From: Colwellia sp. Arc7-D
GTDB lineage: Bacteria; Pseudomonadota; Gammaproteobacteria; Enterobacterales; Alteromonadaceae
Direction: 5' to 3'
NCBI RefSeq assembly: GCF_003061515.1
Contig: NZ_CP028924.1
Coordinates: 2,294,001 to 2,358,000 of the forward strand
DNA: 64,000 nucleotides
Positions 49,249-59,649 of this stretch are shown here, in pieces. Positions within the stretch are counted from its first letter, which is position 1. Each line of letters begins with the position of its first letter. The notes under the pieces were generated by a model. The model was not told the DNA's origin. It made no database searches and was given only the letters and a program-made list of their open reading frames with translations. A program made the position numbers and the translations under genes.

Positions 49249-50637
49249 TTATCTGCGACCTTCACGGCGCAATGCTGAAGAGGTAAAGTCTACATCTTGT
49301 AAGTCAGCTGAAAAGTCGTACATGTTAGCTTCATTATCTAAACCCATCGCGATATAACGACGAGATTGTAGATCATGAAATACTTCTAATGTTGACCATT
49401 GTGTCGGTACTTCATAGTAATTAATACCATGTGCAACACCTACGCGATATAACTCGTCTCGGTTATCATAAATATCGGTAACCGCTACTTGCCAGCTATC
49501 TTCGTCGATATAAAATACACGTTTTTTATAAGTATGACGTGTATCCGACTTTAAGTTAGCTTCTACTACCCAAACACGATGTTTTTCATATCGAACTAGC
49601 TCTGGGTTAATGTGACCAGGCTGAAGGATTTGATCATATTTTAAATCATCACTGTGTAAACGATAATCATTATATGGGATTAATAGCTCTTGCTTACCTT
49701 TTAATGTCCAGTTGTAACGATTAGGTGCACCGTTAAACATATCAAAGTCATCAGTTGTTCTTAAACCATCTGACGCTGTACCTGGTGCATCATATGCAAC
49801 ATTAGGCGCACGACGAACACGACGTTGACCCGTGTTATAAGTCCATGCTTGGCGAGGAGTCTTTATTTGATCCATTGTTTCATGAACTAATAAAGCTGTA
49901 CCTGCTAAACGTGCTGGCTCTGTAACTTTTTGCTTGAACTTAAATAAAATATTAGTTTCTTGAAGCTCTGAAGCTTTAACCCCTTTTACACCATAAGGGA
50001 TCAATAATTGGTCATCGAACCCCATGTAAGTATAGTCACCTGATGCCGTTGGCGCAGCTTGACCACCTTCGCGTACAATTTTTTCGCCGCGATAGCGTAA
50101 AATATGATTCCAAATAGCTTCTAAACCATTTTTTGGTACCGGAAATGGAATACCAATTGCCGCTTCAATTATACCGTTACCACCTTCAACTAATTCAGTT
50201 TTAGTCGCATTCTCCAAAGTAGCTTGATAAACGTGTTCAGGGTATGACGCTGAACGACGTGATTTATAAATACTCATTTTATAAGTATCAGGGTAAGTTT
50301 CAAATAACTTAACTTGTCCTGGTGTTAATAAGTTTTTATATTCAGCTAAGTTCTTAGCAGTAATAGTATAAAGCGCTTTATCTTCAGCAAATGGGTCAAT
50401 GTGATGATCGCCAACGGTATAGCCTGCAGGTGCAGATGTAATACCACCTGTCCAAGCTGGAATAGAGCCGTCTTTATTTGCAGCACGTACCGCACCAAAA
50501 GGTGTTAACTCTTTTTCTAATTTAGCCGCATCTTGATCACTAACTTTAGCAGAAGCAGAAGCTGACGCTAATGCTACCGTCACCGCCATTGATACTATCG
50601 TTACCTTTTTAAAGGTATTTTTAAAAATGTTTCTCAT
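49249..50637 (-). CDS. DUF1329 exported protein
   Basis: A 462-residue exported protein (467 if the earlier ATG at 50652 is used). Signal peptide about 1-31 ends ASASAK. The mature part opens with the family segment LEKELTPFGAVRAANKDGSIPAW and continues with LFETYPDTYKMSIYKSRRSA, ending in the RRYIAMGLDNE block. DUF1329 proteins have a LolA/LolB-like lipid-binding fold according to family knowledge, so a periplasmic lipid carrier is plausible. The ATG at 50637 is preferred because AGGA lies 8 bases ahead of it. It follows the DUF1302 gene closely and shares its transcript. Confidence 0.88.
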   Translation of the reverse strand: MRNIFKNTFKKVTIVSMAVTVALASASASAKVSDQDAAKLEKELTPFGAVRAANKDGSIPAWTGGITSAPAGYTVGDHHIDPFAEDKALYTITAKNLAEYKNLLTPGQVKLFETYPDTYKMSIYKSRRSASYPEHVYQATLENATKTELVEGGNGIIEAAIGIPFPVPKNGLEAIWNHILRYRGEKIVREGGQAAPTASGDYTYMGFDDQLLIPYGVKGVKASELQETNILFKFKQKVTEPARLAGTALLVHETMDQIKTPRQAWTYNTGQRRVRRAPNVAYDAPGTASDGLRTTDDFDMFNGAPNRYNWTLKGKQELLIPYNDYRLHSDDLKYDQILQPGHINPELVRYEKHRVWVVEANLKSDTRHTYKKRVFYIDEDSWQVAVTDIYDNRDELYRVGVAHGINYYEVPTQWSTLEVFHDLQSRRYIAMGLDNEANMYDFSADLQDVDFTSSALRREGRR

Positions 50638-50658
50638 GAAAATAGTCCTCATACAACC

Positions 50659-52704
50659 TTAAATTGAATACTTAATGTTAAAAGATACGTAATCGCGGTC
50701 TTCCATTTGATTGGTTGTGCCTACACCACCAAAAAAGCTGTTGTAGCTTAAGTCTGCAGACCAACGGCTTTGGTAATCGAAACCTAAACCTAGTGATACT
50801 GACTTTCTATCTTCAACAAACAAAAATAAAGGATCCGGAGTAATACCGTTCACATCATGTGAAAACACAACTTTTGGCGAAACGTTAATGCCTGCAAATA
50901 CATCGTTATAATCAAGTTTTGCTACAAAGCGGTAACCCCATGCAAATGCACTTGGGAACGGGTTAGTTTCAACACCATCTTGCAAGGCCATTTCAAGACC
51001 TTCTTTACCTGCAACACCACCATTTCTAGATGTACCTGGACCATTTAAACGTAAAACGTCTTGGTCAGGCATATCTTGGATATCAATAGCACCAACTTCA
51101 AGCAATGTTACGAATTGGCTTGCACCAAAACTTGGACCCCAAAGATGAGTTAATGTCATTTGTGCTTGCAATGTATCAGATAAAATATAACCGTTTGCAC
51201 GCTCTCCACCGGCAAAAACTGGCATTTGTGAAATACCATCTAATTCAGAGCGTCCTAAATTGTTTGCTAACTGTTGTGGCATAGCGGCAAATAATAACTC
51301 AACATCATCAATTTGAAGTGGTTCATCTTGACGGAAAGTTACTTCACCAGCGACAGAAGTTGTTCCTATAGCCGTATTAAAGCTTAATGCATAAAGTTTA
51401 ATATCTTCAATATAATCAAGTTCTACACGAGAAAATGCTTTTAAATCAGTATAGTTGTCATAGGTTATTTCAGTTGATGCTAGCATGCCAACATCGTGAG
51501 CTAAAGCAGCTGATGTAAAATCAGCTGTAACTCCAGAAAATACTGGACGACGACTATGATAATTCATGTGGTAAAAGCTAATTTCTGTATCATTTAGCTC
51601 AGGTAAATACCAAGAAAGGCGTAGACCATATTGACCACCGTCTTCAGGATCGTTTTCAGCACCCTCTTCACGCAGTGTTAACTTAGTTGGAAAACCACCA
51701 ACATAAGCTCCACCCGCATCAGAAATAGGTACGTTACCATTTAAAATTTGAGCTCTTAAGCTATTTAAATTAGTAATTAGTGAATCAAGATCCATATCTG
51801 GATTGCTAGCAAAATTTAACTGTACGTTATTAAATTGACCACCATCACCAGCAAAATCGTTAGTAGAGAAGTAGCTTCCAGGTGCTGGTAAAACTGTTTT
51901 CTCCCAATTATATTGATAAAACATTTCAACGTTAAAGTTTTCTGTAACACCTAAAGATGCCCAAACAGCGCCAAATGGAATAAACGCTTCTTTTAACTCA
52001 GCACCAGGTGCTTTAAGACGTGAAATATCAACTGGGTTTAATTCACTAATACCATGAGAAATCAGCGTACTTTCGCCCCAGCTAATGACTTGCTGACCAA
52101 CACGAACAGAAAATGGCATTTCACCTAAGTTAAAGTCGCCATAAACAAAAGCATCTAACATACGTAGATCGCGACATACTTGGTCACGTGCATCATCATC
52201 ACGGCACGGGTCATTTACCACACCTGAACTAGGATTAGTCCAAGCTCTTTCACCGTCAACCATTTCAAAATCGTAGAAATACATGGCACGACCAAAGAAA
52301 CCTATGTTGTCATAACGTATATCTAGATCGTGTGAACCTTTAATAAGTTTAGAGAAACTGTCGCCTGAATTATAATTTAAATTACCATTATCACCATTAG
52401 TTGAATAACTACCAGCGCCATCCCAAACTGTTGATGCACTTGGAGTAGTATTTAATATTGGATGATATTGGCTAAAGTCGAAACCGTTATTAACATTGTT
52501 AGATTTACCGACGTTATCATTCCAATTTCTGTCTTCTACGCGCCAGCTTGTACCGGCTGAGAAGGTAGAATCAAAACTGATATCAAAGTTACCTAACTGA
52601 AAGTTTTTTGCCTGGACATTAGCAGAAGCCAATGTGATTAAGGCGGCGGCTATACTGACAGCCAGTGGCTTTTTGTAGAAGCCTTTACGAAGGTTTTTTT
52701 TCAT
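50659..52704 (-). CDS. DUF1302 outer-membrane beta-barrel protein
   Basis: A 681-residue outer-membrane protein. Signal peptide about 1-32 (ending NVQAK). The mature part begins FQLGNFDISFDSTFSAGTSWR, a barrel strand, and shows the family landmarks VGQQVISWGES and GELNPVDISRLKAPGAELKEAF-type wording, then many amphipathic strands to the final VSFNIKYSI. DUF1302 barrels regularly pair with DUF1329 and with YCF48/RND genes. Family members have been noted near genes for steroid, terpene or fatty-compound metabolism, so they are good candidates for moving hydrophobic compounds across the outer membrane. First gene of the cluster on this strand. Confidence 0.88.
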   Translation of the reverse strand: MKKNLRKGFYKKPLAVSIAAALITLASANVQAKNFQLGNFDISFDSTFSAGTSWRVEDRNWNDNVGKSNNVNNGFDFSQYHPILNTTPSASTVWDGAGSYSTNGDNGNLNYNSGDSFSKLIKGSHDLDIRYDNIGFFGRAMYFYDFEMVDGERAWTNPSSGVVNDPCRDDDARDQVCRDLRMLDAFVYGDFNLGEMPFSVRVGQQVISWGESTLISHGISELNPVDISRLKAPGAELKEAFIPFGAVWASLGVTENFNVEMFYQYNWEKTVLPAPGSYFSTNDFAGDGGQFNNVQLNFASNPDMDLDSLITNLNSLRAQILNGNVPISDAGGAYVGGFPTKLTLREEGAENDPEDGGQYGLRLSWYLPELNDTEISFYHMNYHSRRPVFSGVTADFTSAALAHDVGMLASTEITYDNYTDLKAFSRVELDYIEDIKLYALSFNTAIGTTSVAGEVTFRQDEPLQIDDVELLFAAMPQQLANNLGRSELDGISQMPVFAGGERANGYILSDTLQAQMTLTHLWGPSFGASQFVTLLEVGAIDIQDMPDQDVLRLNGPGTSRNGGVAGKEGLEMALQDGVETNPFPSAFAWGYRFVAKLDYNDVFAGINVSPKVVFSHDVNGITPDPLFLFVEDRKSVSLGLGFDYQSRWSADLSYNSFFGGVGTTNQMEDRDYVSFNIKYSI

Positions 52705-53010
52705 TTCCTATCTCCCCAGATGTAATTCTGCATTTTTATTTTTATATCCACGTACATGGTATGAAACAATAATTACATCATTTAGACCAAGTGGCAAGCG
52801 CTAAAACCTTACTTAAAGTCCTTTATATTAAAGACTTGAATCAAGTGATCAGATGAGAACAAAAGGGCGTTTAAAACACTTGTTTTAAACGCCCTTATAA
52901 TTAAGCTACAATATGCAAATAGTGAACAGAAATAGCCTCCGTCATAGAAGTTGTAACTCGATGCTGTCAAGTTGCGATGGTCTGACCACTGTTTAAAGCA
53001 ATAACTCTAA
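52705..53010. other. Spacer upstream of the DUF1302 cluster
   Basis: 306 bases holding the promoter side of the DUF1302 gene and the terminator of the pepN-DUF2835 unit (52861-52898). No gene seen. Confidence 0.5.
52861..52898 (-). terminator. Terminator of pepN-DUF2835 unit
   Basis: A perfect 15-base stem (aagggcgtttaaaac / gttttaaacgccctt) with a 4-base loop and flanking T on the - strand, about 113 bases past the DUF2835 stop. Confidence 0.85.
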
Positions 53011-53226
53011 TCAAGATATTATATCTAAAGACAAAAATTTATTGTTCAATGTTTGCAAACAAAAGTACCCTTTTATACCCATTCCAGTTAAGTGTTTTCG
53101 CAAATGCATAGCAGGAAACTCTACTTTAACGCCCTGCTCTGTCATTACTACAATCGACTGAACTCGTCCTTGATAATAAGGTAAATACTCTTGATTCGTT
53201 ATATTTAAGTAAAAGTAATACTTCAT
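53011..53226 (-). CDS. DUF2835 family protein
   Basis: A 71-residue small protein starting MKYYFYLNITNQEYLPYYQG and ending KFLSLDIIS, which fits the DUF2835 family found next to pepN in gammaproteobacteria. No signal peptide or membrane helix. Likely a small beta-rich fold. The ATG at 53226 is preferred over the adjacent GTG at 53229; an AGGAAAA ribosome site lies ahead. It starts 9 bases after the pepN stop, so the two are co-transcribed. Function unknown. Confidence 0.85.
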   Translation of the reverse strand: MKYYFYLNITNQEYLPYYQGRVQSIVVMTEQGVKVEFPAMHLRKHLTGMGIKGYFCLQTLNNKFLSLDIIS

Positions 53227-53235
53227 CACGTTTTC

Positions 53236-55796
53236 CTATAATGCTAACGCCGCATCAAGTTTTTCTTTTAAATCCTTTGAAAGATCAACCTGTTTAGATA
53301 ATTGCTCAAGTTTAGCCTTTATCATGGTTTGTCGGTGATGATCAAAAGATTTAAATTGAATAAGTGGTGTGATCATACGTGATGCTATTTGTGGATTAAT
53401 TTCGTTAAGTTTAATTAATTGCTCAATTAAAAATTGATAGCCCCTACCACTAGCACAATGGAAGTAACGCGGATTATTGTTGATAAAGGCACCGATTAAA
53501 GAACGCGCTCTATTAGGGTTTTTCAAACTAAAAAGCGGGTGTGAGAGAAGTTGCGGCAGTTTTTCAAATATCGACTCATCATTAACACTACCTTGTATAG
53601 AAAACCATTTATCCATTACTAAAGGTGTATCACGCCATTTTTTCTCAAAGTCAGCCATCATTTCATTATAATTTTCATGAGAGTACTTTGCTGCACAATT
53701 AAGTGCAGAAAGTGTATCAGTCATATTGTTCGCACTACTATATTGTTGTGTTACTAAGCTTTGCTGATCATTTAAGTTGTTTAAGTAACTTAAACAAACA
53801 TTTTTTAATGCTCGTTTGCCAATAGACTTGCCATCATTAGCATAATCAGCCTGGATATTTTGCTGATATTGCTTTAAAAACATTGGCGCGAGCTTATTCG
53901 CTAATTGAAGCTTCATGCTTTCAATTGCATCAAGTAAAGCGATAGGGTCAACTTCTACAATACTATCAGCTAACTCACTAAAGCTAGGTAGCGTTAACTG
54001 CTCAGCTTTAAAAGCCGGAGAAATATCAGCATTTAAAATTTCAATAAACGCTGCATATAAACTTTCAGGTAGCGTTAATGTCGGCTGCTGTAGCAACTTC
54101 ATAATATAGGTAGTTAGCAGCTTTTGTCCTGCATCCCATCGACAAAATTCATCAGTTGCATCTGTCATTATGCATTGTAGTGCTTGATCAGATTGTGTGA
54201 ACTTTGTTTTAACGGGTGCTGAAAAATTAGTTAATAAGGCTAACACAGGCTTTTCGCTGTAGCCTTTAAAGGTCCAGGTTTGCTCTTGTTGAGTTAATTG
54301 CAATAATGTTGATTGATTTTTTTGACCATTTAAATCGATTAGTTCAATTCCTACGGGAATATGTAATGCAGGATTATTACCATTAGCTTGGACAAGTGTT
54401 AATGAGTATTCAGACAGTTCAGCATTAAAGCTTTCGCTAACACTTATTACCGGTGTACCTGCTTGAGTATACCAATGCTTAAATTGGCTAAGATCAATAT
54501 TTGATGCATCAGACATGGCATTAATAAAGTCGTCGCAAGTTACTGCCATGCCATCAAAGCGTTCGAAATATAAATCTATGCCTGCTCTAAATTTATCTAC
54601 ACCTAATAAAGTATGTATCATGCGAATAACTTCAGCACCTTTTTCATAAACCGTTAACGTATAAAAATTATTCATTTCTATAACTTTTTCTGGTCTGATA
54701 GGATGTGCCATTGGACCGGCATCTTCAGCAAACTGTAGCGAACGTAAAACACGCACATTTTGAATTCTATTTACAGCGGCAGAATGCATATCGGCACTGA
54801 ATTGTTGATCTCTAAATACCGTTAGCCCTTCTTTAAGGCTCAATTGAAACCAATCTCGGCACGTAACACGATTACCGGTCCAGTTATGAAAGTATTCATG
54901 AGCAATAACCGCTTCAACATTAAAATAATCAACATCAGTTGCACTGGTTTCGTCAGCTAATACAAATTTACTATTAAATACGTTTAAGCCTTTATTTTCC
55001 ATTGCCCCATATTGAAAAAATCGACCGCTACTATCATGTAGATATCTAAGTCATATTCAAGTCCGAAGGTATCTTCATCCCATTTCATAGAATGCTTTAA
55101 TGATGCCATTGCATGATGGGCTTTATGAACATTGCCTTTGTCTACAAATATCTCTAGGTCTACATTGCGACCAGAACTGGTCATGAAGTTATCTTTTAGA
55201 ACATCAAAATCACCAGCCACTAAAGCGAATAGATAACAAGGTTTCGGGAATGGGTCATGCCATTGCACAAAATGCTGACCAGAAGCTAATTCTCCTTCTG
55301 CTATTTTATTACCGTTAGATAATAAATAAGGAAAATTTTCTTTGTTGGCAATAACTTTTGTGGTGAACGTAGCCATGATATCAGGACGGTCTAAATAATA
55401 GCTGATACGCCTAAAGCCCTCGGCCTCACATTGCGTACAATAAGCATCCCCTGATTTGAATAGACCTTCAAGTGCGGTATTTTCCACAGGGTTAATTTCA
55501 GTAATGATTTCTAAGGTAAACTCATCTCGGTCAATAACGATAGATAAGCTATCTTCGTTTACTTGGTAATCTTTACTCGTTAAGGCGATATCATCTATTG
55601 AAACCGATAATAGCGTTAGGTGCTCACCATCTAGAATAAGTGGTTGCTTTGTATCTACTTTGCGTGTCATTTTCATTCGATTAGTAACATGGGTTTTATA
55701 TTCGTCTAATTCAAAGCTTAGCTCGACAGTGGAAATGGAAAAATTAGCTTCGCTGTAATCAGCTAAATATCTTGGGGCAAAATCACTCATGTGCAT
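53236..55796 (-). pseudogene. pepN: Aminopeptidase N, frameshifted
   Basis: An M1 zinc aminopeptidase of broad specificity, split by one frameshift. The N-terminal part (55796 down to about 55008) reads to FFNMG, then goes off frame; the frame is regained at MENKGLNVF from 55002. The coding strand has ATGGGGCAATGG where the exopeptidase motif GAMEN needs ATGGGGGCAATGG, so one G is missing from the run seen as cccc at 55005-55008. Restored, the protein is 853 residues (E. coli PepN has 870), with HEYFHNW near residue 299 and the downstream zinc glutamate in SLKEGLTVFRDQQF, plus an intact C-terminal helical domain. Nothing else is damaged, and DUF2835 follows as usual. Sequencing error is a strong alternative to true inactivation. 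Confidence 0.92.
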
Positions 55797-55853
55797 CCTC
55801 AGTAGATTCTAAATGTATATCTGTCAGTAAATAACACAGGTAACAGATATTAA

Positions 55854-55876
55854 AAAGCCTGTAGTAAACAGGCTTT
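55854..55876 (-). terminator. Intrinsic terminator of nhaC
   Basis: Stem aaagcctgt / acaggcttt with a 5-base loop, followed on the - strand by TTT, 28 bases past the nhaC stop. Confidence 0.8.
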
Positions 55877-55903
55877 ATGAATATTTATTAAAATTTAAAT
55901 ATA

Positions 55904-57361
55904 TTAAGTTTTTGTCACTAATTTTTTAATTTTAAAGCCCATATAGCCATATGTCACGGCTAAAATAGGGTTAATTAAGTTAAAGAAGCAATAAAATATA
56001 TAATCATAAGAAGTTAAGGCCATAGCGCCAAACATAAAGGCACCACATGTATTCCAAGGTATTAATGGTGATGTGATCGTTCCAGAGTCTTCTAGAGTTC
56101 GACTTAATACAACAGGATGTAAACCGCGCTTTTCATATTCTTCTTTATACATTCTTCCAGGCATAACAATAGCCATATATTGATCAGCAGTGATTAAGTT
56201 GGTGCCAATACATGTTGCAACCGTGCTGGCAATCAAGCTACCAATTGATTTTGCTTTCGCTAAAATTGACTCGACAAACTTTTTCAACATACCTAAGTGC
56301 TCTAAAATAGCACCGAAACTTAGGGCTGTAACAACAAGCCAAATAGTATTTAACATACCAGACATACCACCACGGCTTAATAGCTGGTCTATTTCTGCAT
56401 TACCGGTTTCAACCACAACGCCGTCAAAGAAAGCAGTCCAAACCACCATAATCGTGGCTTTAGTTGAGTCAATACCCTCAACAGCCATACCTAAAATTAA
56501 TTCCTGCTGAAAAATCAACGCCCAAATAGCACCAATTACAGCGCCGATAGCAACCGCAGGAAATGCTGGCATTTTCTTATAGGCCATCACTAATAAAATA
56601 AGCAAAGGAATTAAATTTAAGGCAGATATGTTGTATGTGTTTTCTAAAGTGCTCGTTAATGACACTATGCTGTCTGTACTACCAACTTCTACTGATGAGT
56701 GATTAAAACCTATAATCAGAAAAAGAATCAGCGCAATGGTGATTGAGGGAATAGTTGTCCATAACATGTATCGAATATGTTCGAATAACTCGCTGCCTGC
56801 GACTGCTGGTGCTAAGTTAGTTGTTTCTGATAAAGGTGACAGTTTATCACCAAAATAAGCCCCTGATATCACTGCGCCAGCGGTAACTGATGCAGAAAGC
56901 TCAAAGCCTCCAGCAATCCCGATGAACGCAACACCGACGGTAGCCGCTGTGGTCCAAGAACTGCCTATACTCATTGCAACAACGCCACATACTAGGCATG
57001 TTGCAGCATAAAACCAGCTAGGATCTATAATTTTCAATCCATAATAAACCATGGTCGGTACAGTACCAGATAACAGCCATGTACCAATTAATGAACCAAC
57101 GGCTAATAAAATTAATACAGCGCCTAACGATATTGATATGCCATGGATAATCGCCTTTTCCATAGCATGCCACTTATGACCATTTTTAAGTCCTATTACG
57201 GCTGCAACACCAGTAGCTAATAATAGTGCAATTTGGTTAGGTCCAGATGATGAGCTATCACCAAAGAAGGTAACACCGGCTATTAATAAACAAATGAGCA
57301 CAATAATTGGAATTAAAGAATCCAACATAGACGGTTGTCGAATTGATTGAGGATCAGACAT
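55904..57361 (-). CDS. nhaC: Na+/H+ antiporter NhaC
   Basis: A 485-residue inner-membrane antiporter with about 11-12 helices. The family segments are present: GLKNGHKWHAMEKAI near 55-69, MSIGSSWTTAATVGVAFIGIA, ISGAYFGDKLSPLSETTNLAPA, the TSPLIPWNTCGAFM block near the C terminus, and TCIGTNLITADQYMAIVMPGRM. These match NhaC rather than NhaA, NhaB or NhaD. It would export Na+ in exchange for protons, sensible in a marine cell. Single gene with its own terminator. Confidence 0.93.
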   Translation of the reverse strand: MSDPQSIRQPSMLDSLIPIIVLICLLIAGVTFFGDSSSSGPNQIALLLATGVAAVIGLKNGHKWHAMEKAIIHGISISLGAVLILLAVGSLIGTWLLSGTVPTMVYYGLKIIDPSWFYAATCLVCGVVAMSIGSSWTTAATVGVAFIGIAGGFELSASVTAGAVISGAYFGDKLSPLSETTNLAPAVAGSELFEHIRYMLWTTIPSITIALILFLIIGFNHSSVEVGSTDSIVSLTSTLENTYNISALNLIPLLILLVMAYKKMPAFPAVAIGAVIGAIWALIFQQELILGMAVEGIDSTKATIMVVWTAFFDGVVVETGNAEIDQLLSRGGMSGMLNTIWLVVTALSFGAILEHLGMLKKFVESILAKAKSIGSLIASTVATCIGTNLITADQYMAIVMPGRMYKEEYEKRGLHPVVLSRTLEDSGTITSPLIPWNTCGAFMFGAMALTSYDYIFYCFFNLINPILAVTYGYMGFKIKKLVTKT

Positions 57362-57554
57362 AGATAAATTTACACCTTATTATCTTTAGTTATTATAGTG
57401 GTTAAATTATTAGTATGAGTAAGATGCCGACTGTTGTCATAGAGTGCAAGTTTTTTTTGATAAATCACAGTTAACAAGCCCTTTGTTTACAAGGGATAAT
57501 AAGAATAATTATGCAAAAATTTCAGGTAAAAATTAGTAACGGCATCATGACAAT

Positions 57555-57581
57555 AAAAAACCACCTTTCGGTGGTTTTTTT
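57555..57581 (-). terminator. Intrinsic terminator of prc
   Basis: An 11-base stem aaaaaaccacc / ggtggtttttt with a tttc loop; T-runs in both directions. Confidence 0.92.
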
Positions 57582-57597
57582 AGAAGTTGTAAAAATG

Positions 57598-59634
57598 CTA
57601 TTTTTTAACCATTTTATCTAGTGATACTAAATCGAGAGTAATTTTTGCAGTTTCATCTAAAAATGGATCTAACTTCTCTAAATCTTCTGGTAAGTCATCT
57701 AAGTCAGTAACTTTTTCTTTACCCATCATGGTTAGTCGTTCATTTGCACGCTTCAACTGTTTAGCTTTACGACTTTCTTTTTTCTCTTTTCGTTCAGCTA
57801 AGTTTAATGAAATAGTCTTATCATCTTTTTCTGCTTTATATTCTGCAATATCAGAAAGCAAATAATTAAACTCTTTATTTTGTGCAACACGCGAGTTGTG
57901 CAATGAAGTTAAGTAAGTGACATCTTGGCTAATATCTTTCAGTTTATTATAACGCGCTTGTGGAATTTGGTCCCAAGGTAAAGCGTTTTCTTCTTTACTC
58001 TCACCCCAGTCAGCCGGATCTATCGCCGATGGAAATTCAATATCAGGTAAAACACCACGATGTTGAGTGCTACCACCATTAATGCGATAAAATTTAGCAA
58101 TAGTAAATTGAATACTACCAAAAGGGTTTTCGTACAGGTCATAAACACGGCCTAAACCACGGTGTTGTTGAACCGTACCTTTACCGAAAGTATGCTCACC
58201 TACTACTAAGCCCCTGCCATAATCCTGAATAGCTGCGGAAAATATTTCAGACGCTGAGGCACTGTATCGATCAACCATAACGGTTAATGGACCTTCATAA
58301 AAGCTAATACCATCTTTGTCGCTATTAACTTGCACGCGGTTAGCACCATCACGTACTTGTACTACGGGGCCTTTATCAATAAACAATCCAGTAAGTAAGG
58401 TCGCCTCAGTTAATGAACCACCGCCATTACCACGTAGATCAACAATAATTCCTGATACATTTTCGTCTTTAAGTTTTGCTATTTCTAACTTAACATCACG
58501 AGAAAGGTTGTTATAAAAACTAGGTATCGTAATAACACCTAGTTTTTTCGCATTTTCATCAGCTTCATTTTCATAATAGACTTCTGATTTAGCTGCACGG
58601 TCTTCAAGTTTAATTGTGTCTCTGATAATTGAAACGATTTTAATGCTGCTATCGTCTTCAGATTCTTCACCTAATACTTGTAACCTAACTTTAGTGCCTT
58701 TTGGGCCTTTAATCAGTTCTACAACATCATCTAAACGCCAGCCAATAACATCAACAAATTCTTTGTCGTCTTGAGAAACACCGACAATACGATCTTTAGG
58801 GTTTAATTCTTTAGATTTATCAGCAGGGCCGCCAGCAACAACACTTTGAATAACGGTATAATCTTCTTCTGCACGTAAAACAGCGCCAATACCTTCCAAA
58901 GATAAATTCATTTCCATTTGAAAGCGTTCAGCGTTTCGCGGAGATAAATATGATGTATGAGGTTCAACAACACGTGCAAAGCTATTCATGACTACTTGGA
59001 ATACGTCTTCACTTTCACTTTGCTTTAAACGTTTAATAGCATAGCGATAGCGTTTACCGAGTACTTCTTGAATTTTTTCCCACTCTTTACCTGCAAGCGT
59101 TAAATTAAGTGCATCATATTTTACTTTTTTGCGCCATAGCTCGTTAAGCTCAGCAGTAGAGGTAGGCCACTCGGCATCTTCACGGTCAAAGTTGTAATAC
59201 TCATCAAGTTCAAAGTTAAAGGGCTTATCGCTCTCTAATAAGCTAATTGCGTACTCATAACGCTCAAGTCTGCGTTGTAAGTTAAGATTATAAATTTCAT
59301 AGGCAATATCGAGTTTACCACGAGATATTACGGTATCAAATTCATCGCGATATTGCTCAAAACCTTTAACATCCGAGCCCAGAAATACGTTACGAGCATA
59401 ATCTAGTTGCTTGATATAACGGTCAAAAATTTGTTCAGACAGTAAGTTATCTATTTTAATTTGTTTGTAGTGTGCACGCGTAAATTGCGCCGTTATTCGC
59501 TTAGTAGATGTAGCGTGTTGGCTCTCTGGCGCTAATACCGGTAAAACTAAATTGTCTTCTTTGGTGTCAGCAAATATTGATATGCTGACAAATGACAATG
59601 ATACCGCAACAGCTAAACGACAAAACTTATGCAT
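57598..59634 (-). CDS. prc: Tail-specific protease Prc
   Basis: A 678-residue periplasmic S41 protease (E. coli Prc has 682) that trims C-terminal tails and regulates murein hydrolases. Signal peptide about 1-22 (ending SIFA). Helical N-terminal domain about 40-230, PDZ domain about 240-330 (GIGAVLRAEEDYTVIQSVVAGG), then the catalytic core with VDLRGNGGGSL and the Ser/Lys pair in VDRYSASASEIFSAA and GEHTFGKGTVQQ. The C-terminal domain is rich in charged helices (AERKEKKESRKAKQL). It follows proQ by 15 bases, the standard proQ-prc order. Confidence 0.96.
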   Translation of the reverse strand: MHKFCRLAVAVSLSFVSISIFADTKEDNLVLPVLAPESQHATSTKRITAQFTRAHYKQIKIDNLLSEQIFDRYIKQLDYARNVFLGSDVKGFEQYRDEFDTVISRGKLDIAYEIYNLNLQRRLERYEYAISLLESDKPFNFELDEYYNFDREDAEWPTSTAELNELWRKKVKYDALNLTLAGKEWEKIQEVLGKRYRYAIKRLKQSESEDVFQVVMNSFARVVEPHTSYLSPRNAERFQMEMNLSLEGIGAVLRAEEDYTVIQSVVAGGPADKSKELNPKDRIVGVSQDDKEFVDVIGWRLDDVVELIKGPKGTKVRLQVLGEESEDDSSIKIVSIIRDTIKLEDRAAKSEVYYENEADENAKKLGVITIPSFYNNLSRDVKLEIAKLKDENVSGIIVDLRGNGGGSLTEATLLTGLFIDKGPVVQVRDGANRVQVNSDKDGISFYEGPLTVMVDRYSASASEIFSAAIQDYGRGLVVGEHTFGKGTVQQHRGLGRVYDLYENPFGSIQFTIAKFYRINGGSTQHRGVLPDIEFPSAIDPADWGESKEENALPWDQIPQARYNKLKDISQDVTYLTSLHNSRVAQNKEFNYLLSDIAEYKAEKDDKTISLNLAERKEKKESRKAKQLKRANERLTMMGKEKVTDLDDLPEDLEKLDPFLDETAKITLDLVSLDKMVKK

Positions 59635-59649
59635 TCACTTACTCCAAAT

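Noticed and set aside
55005..55008. Programmed frameshift in pepN
   Set aside because: Same reasons; PepN is never known to need frameshifting.
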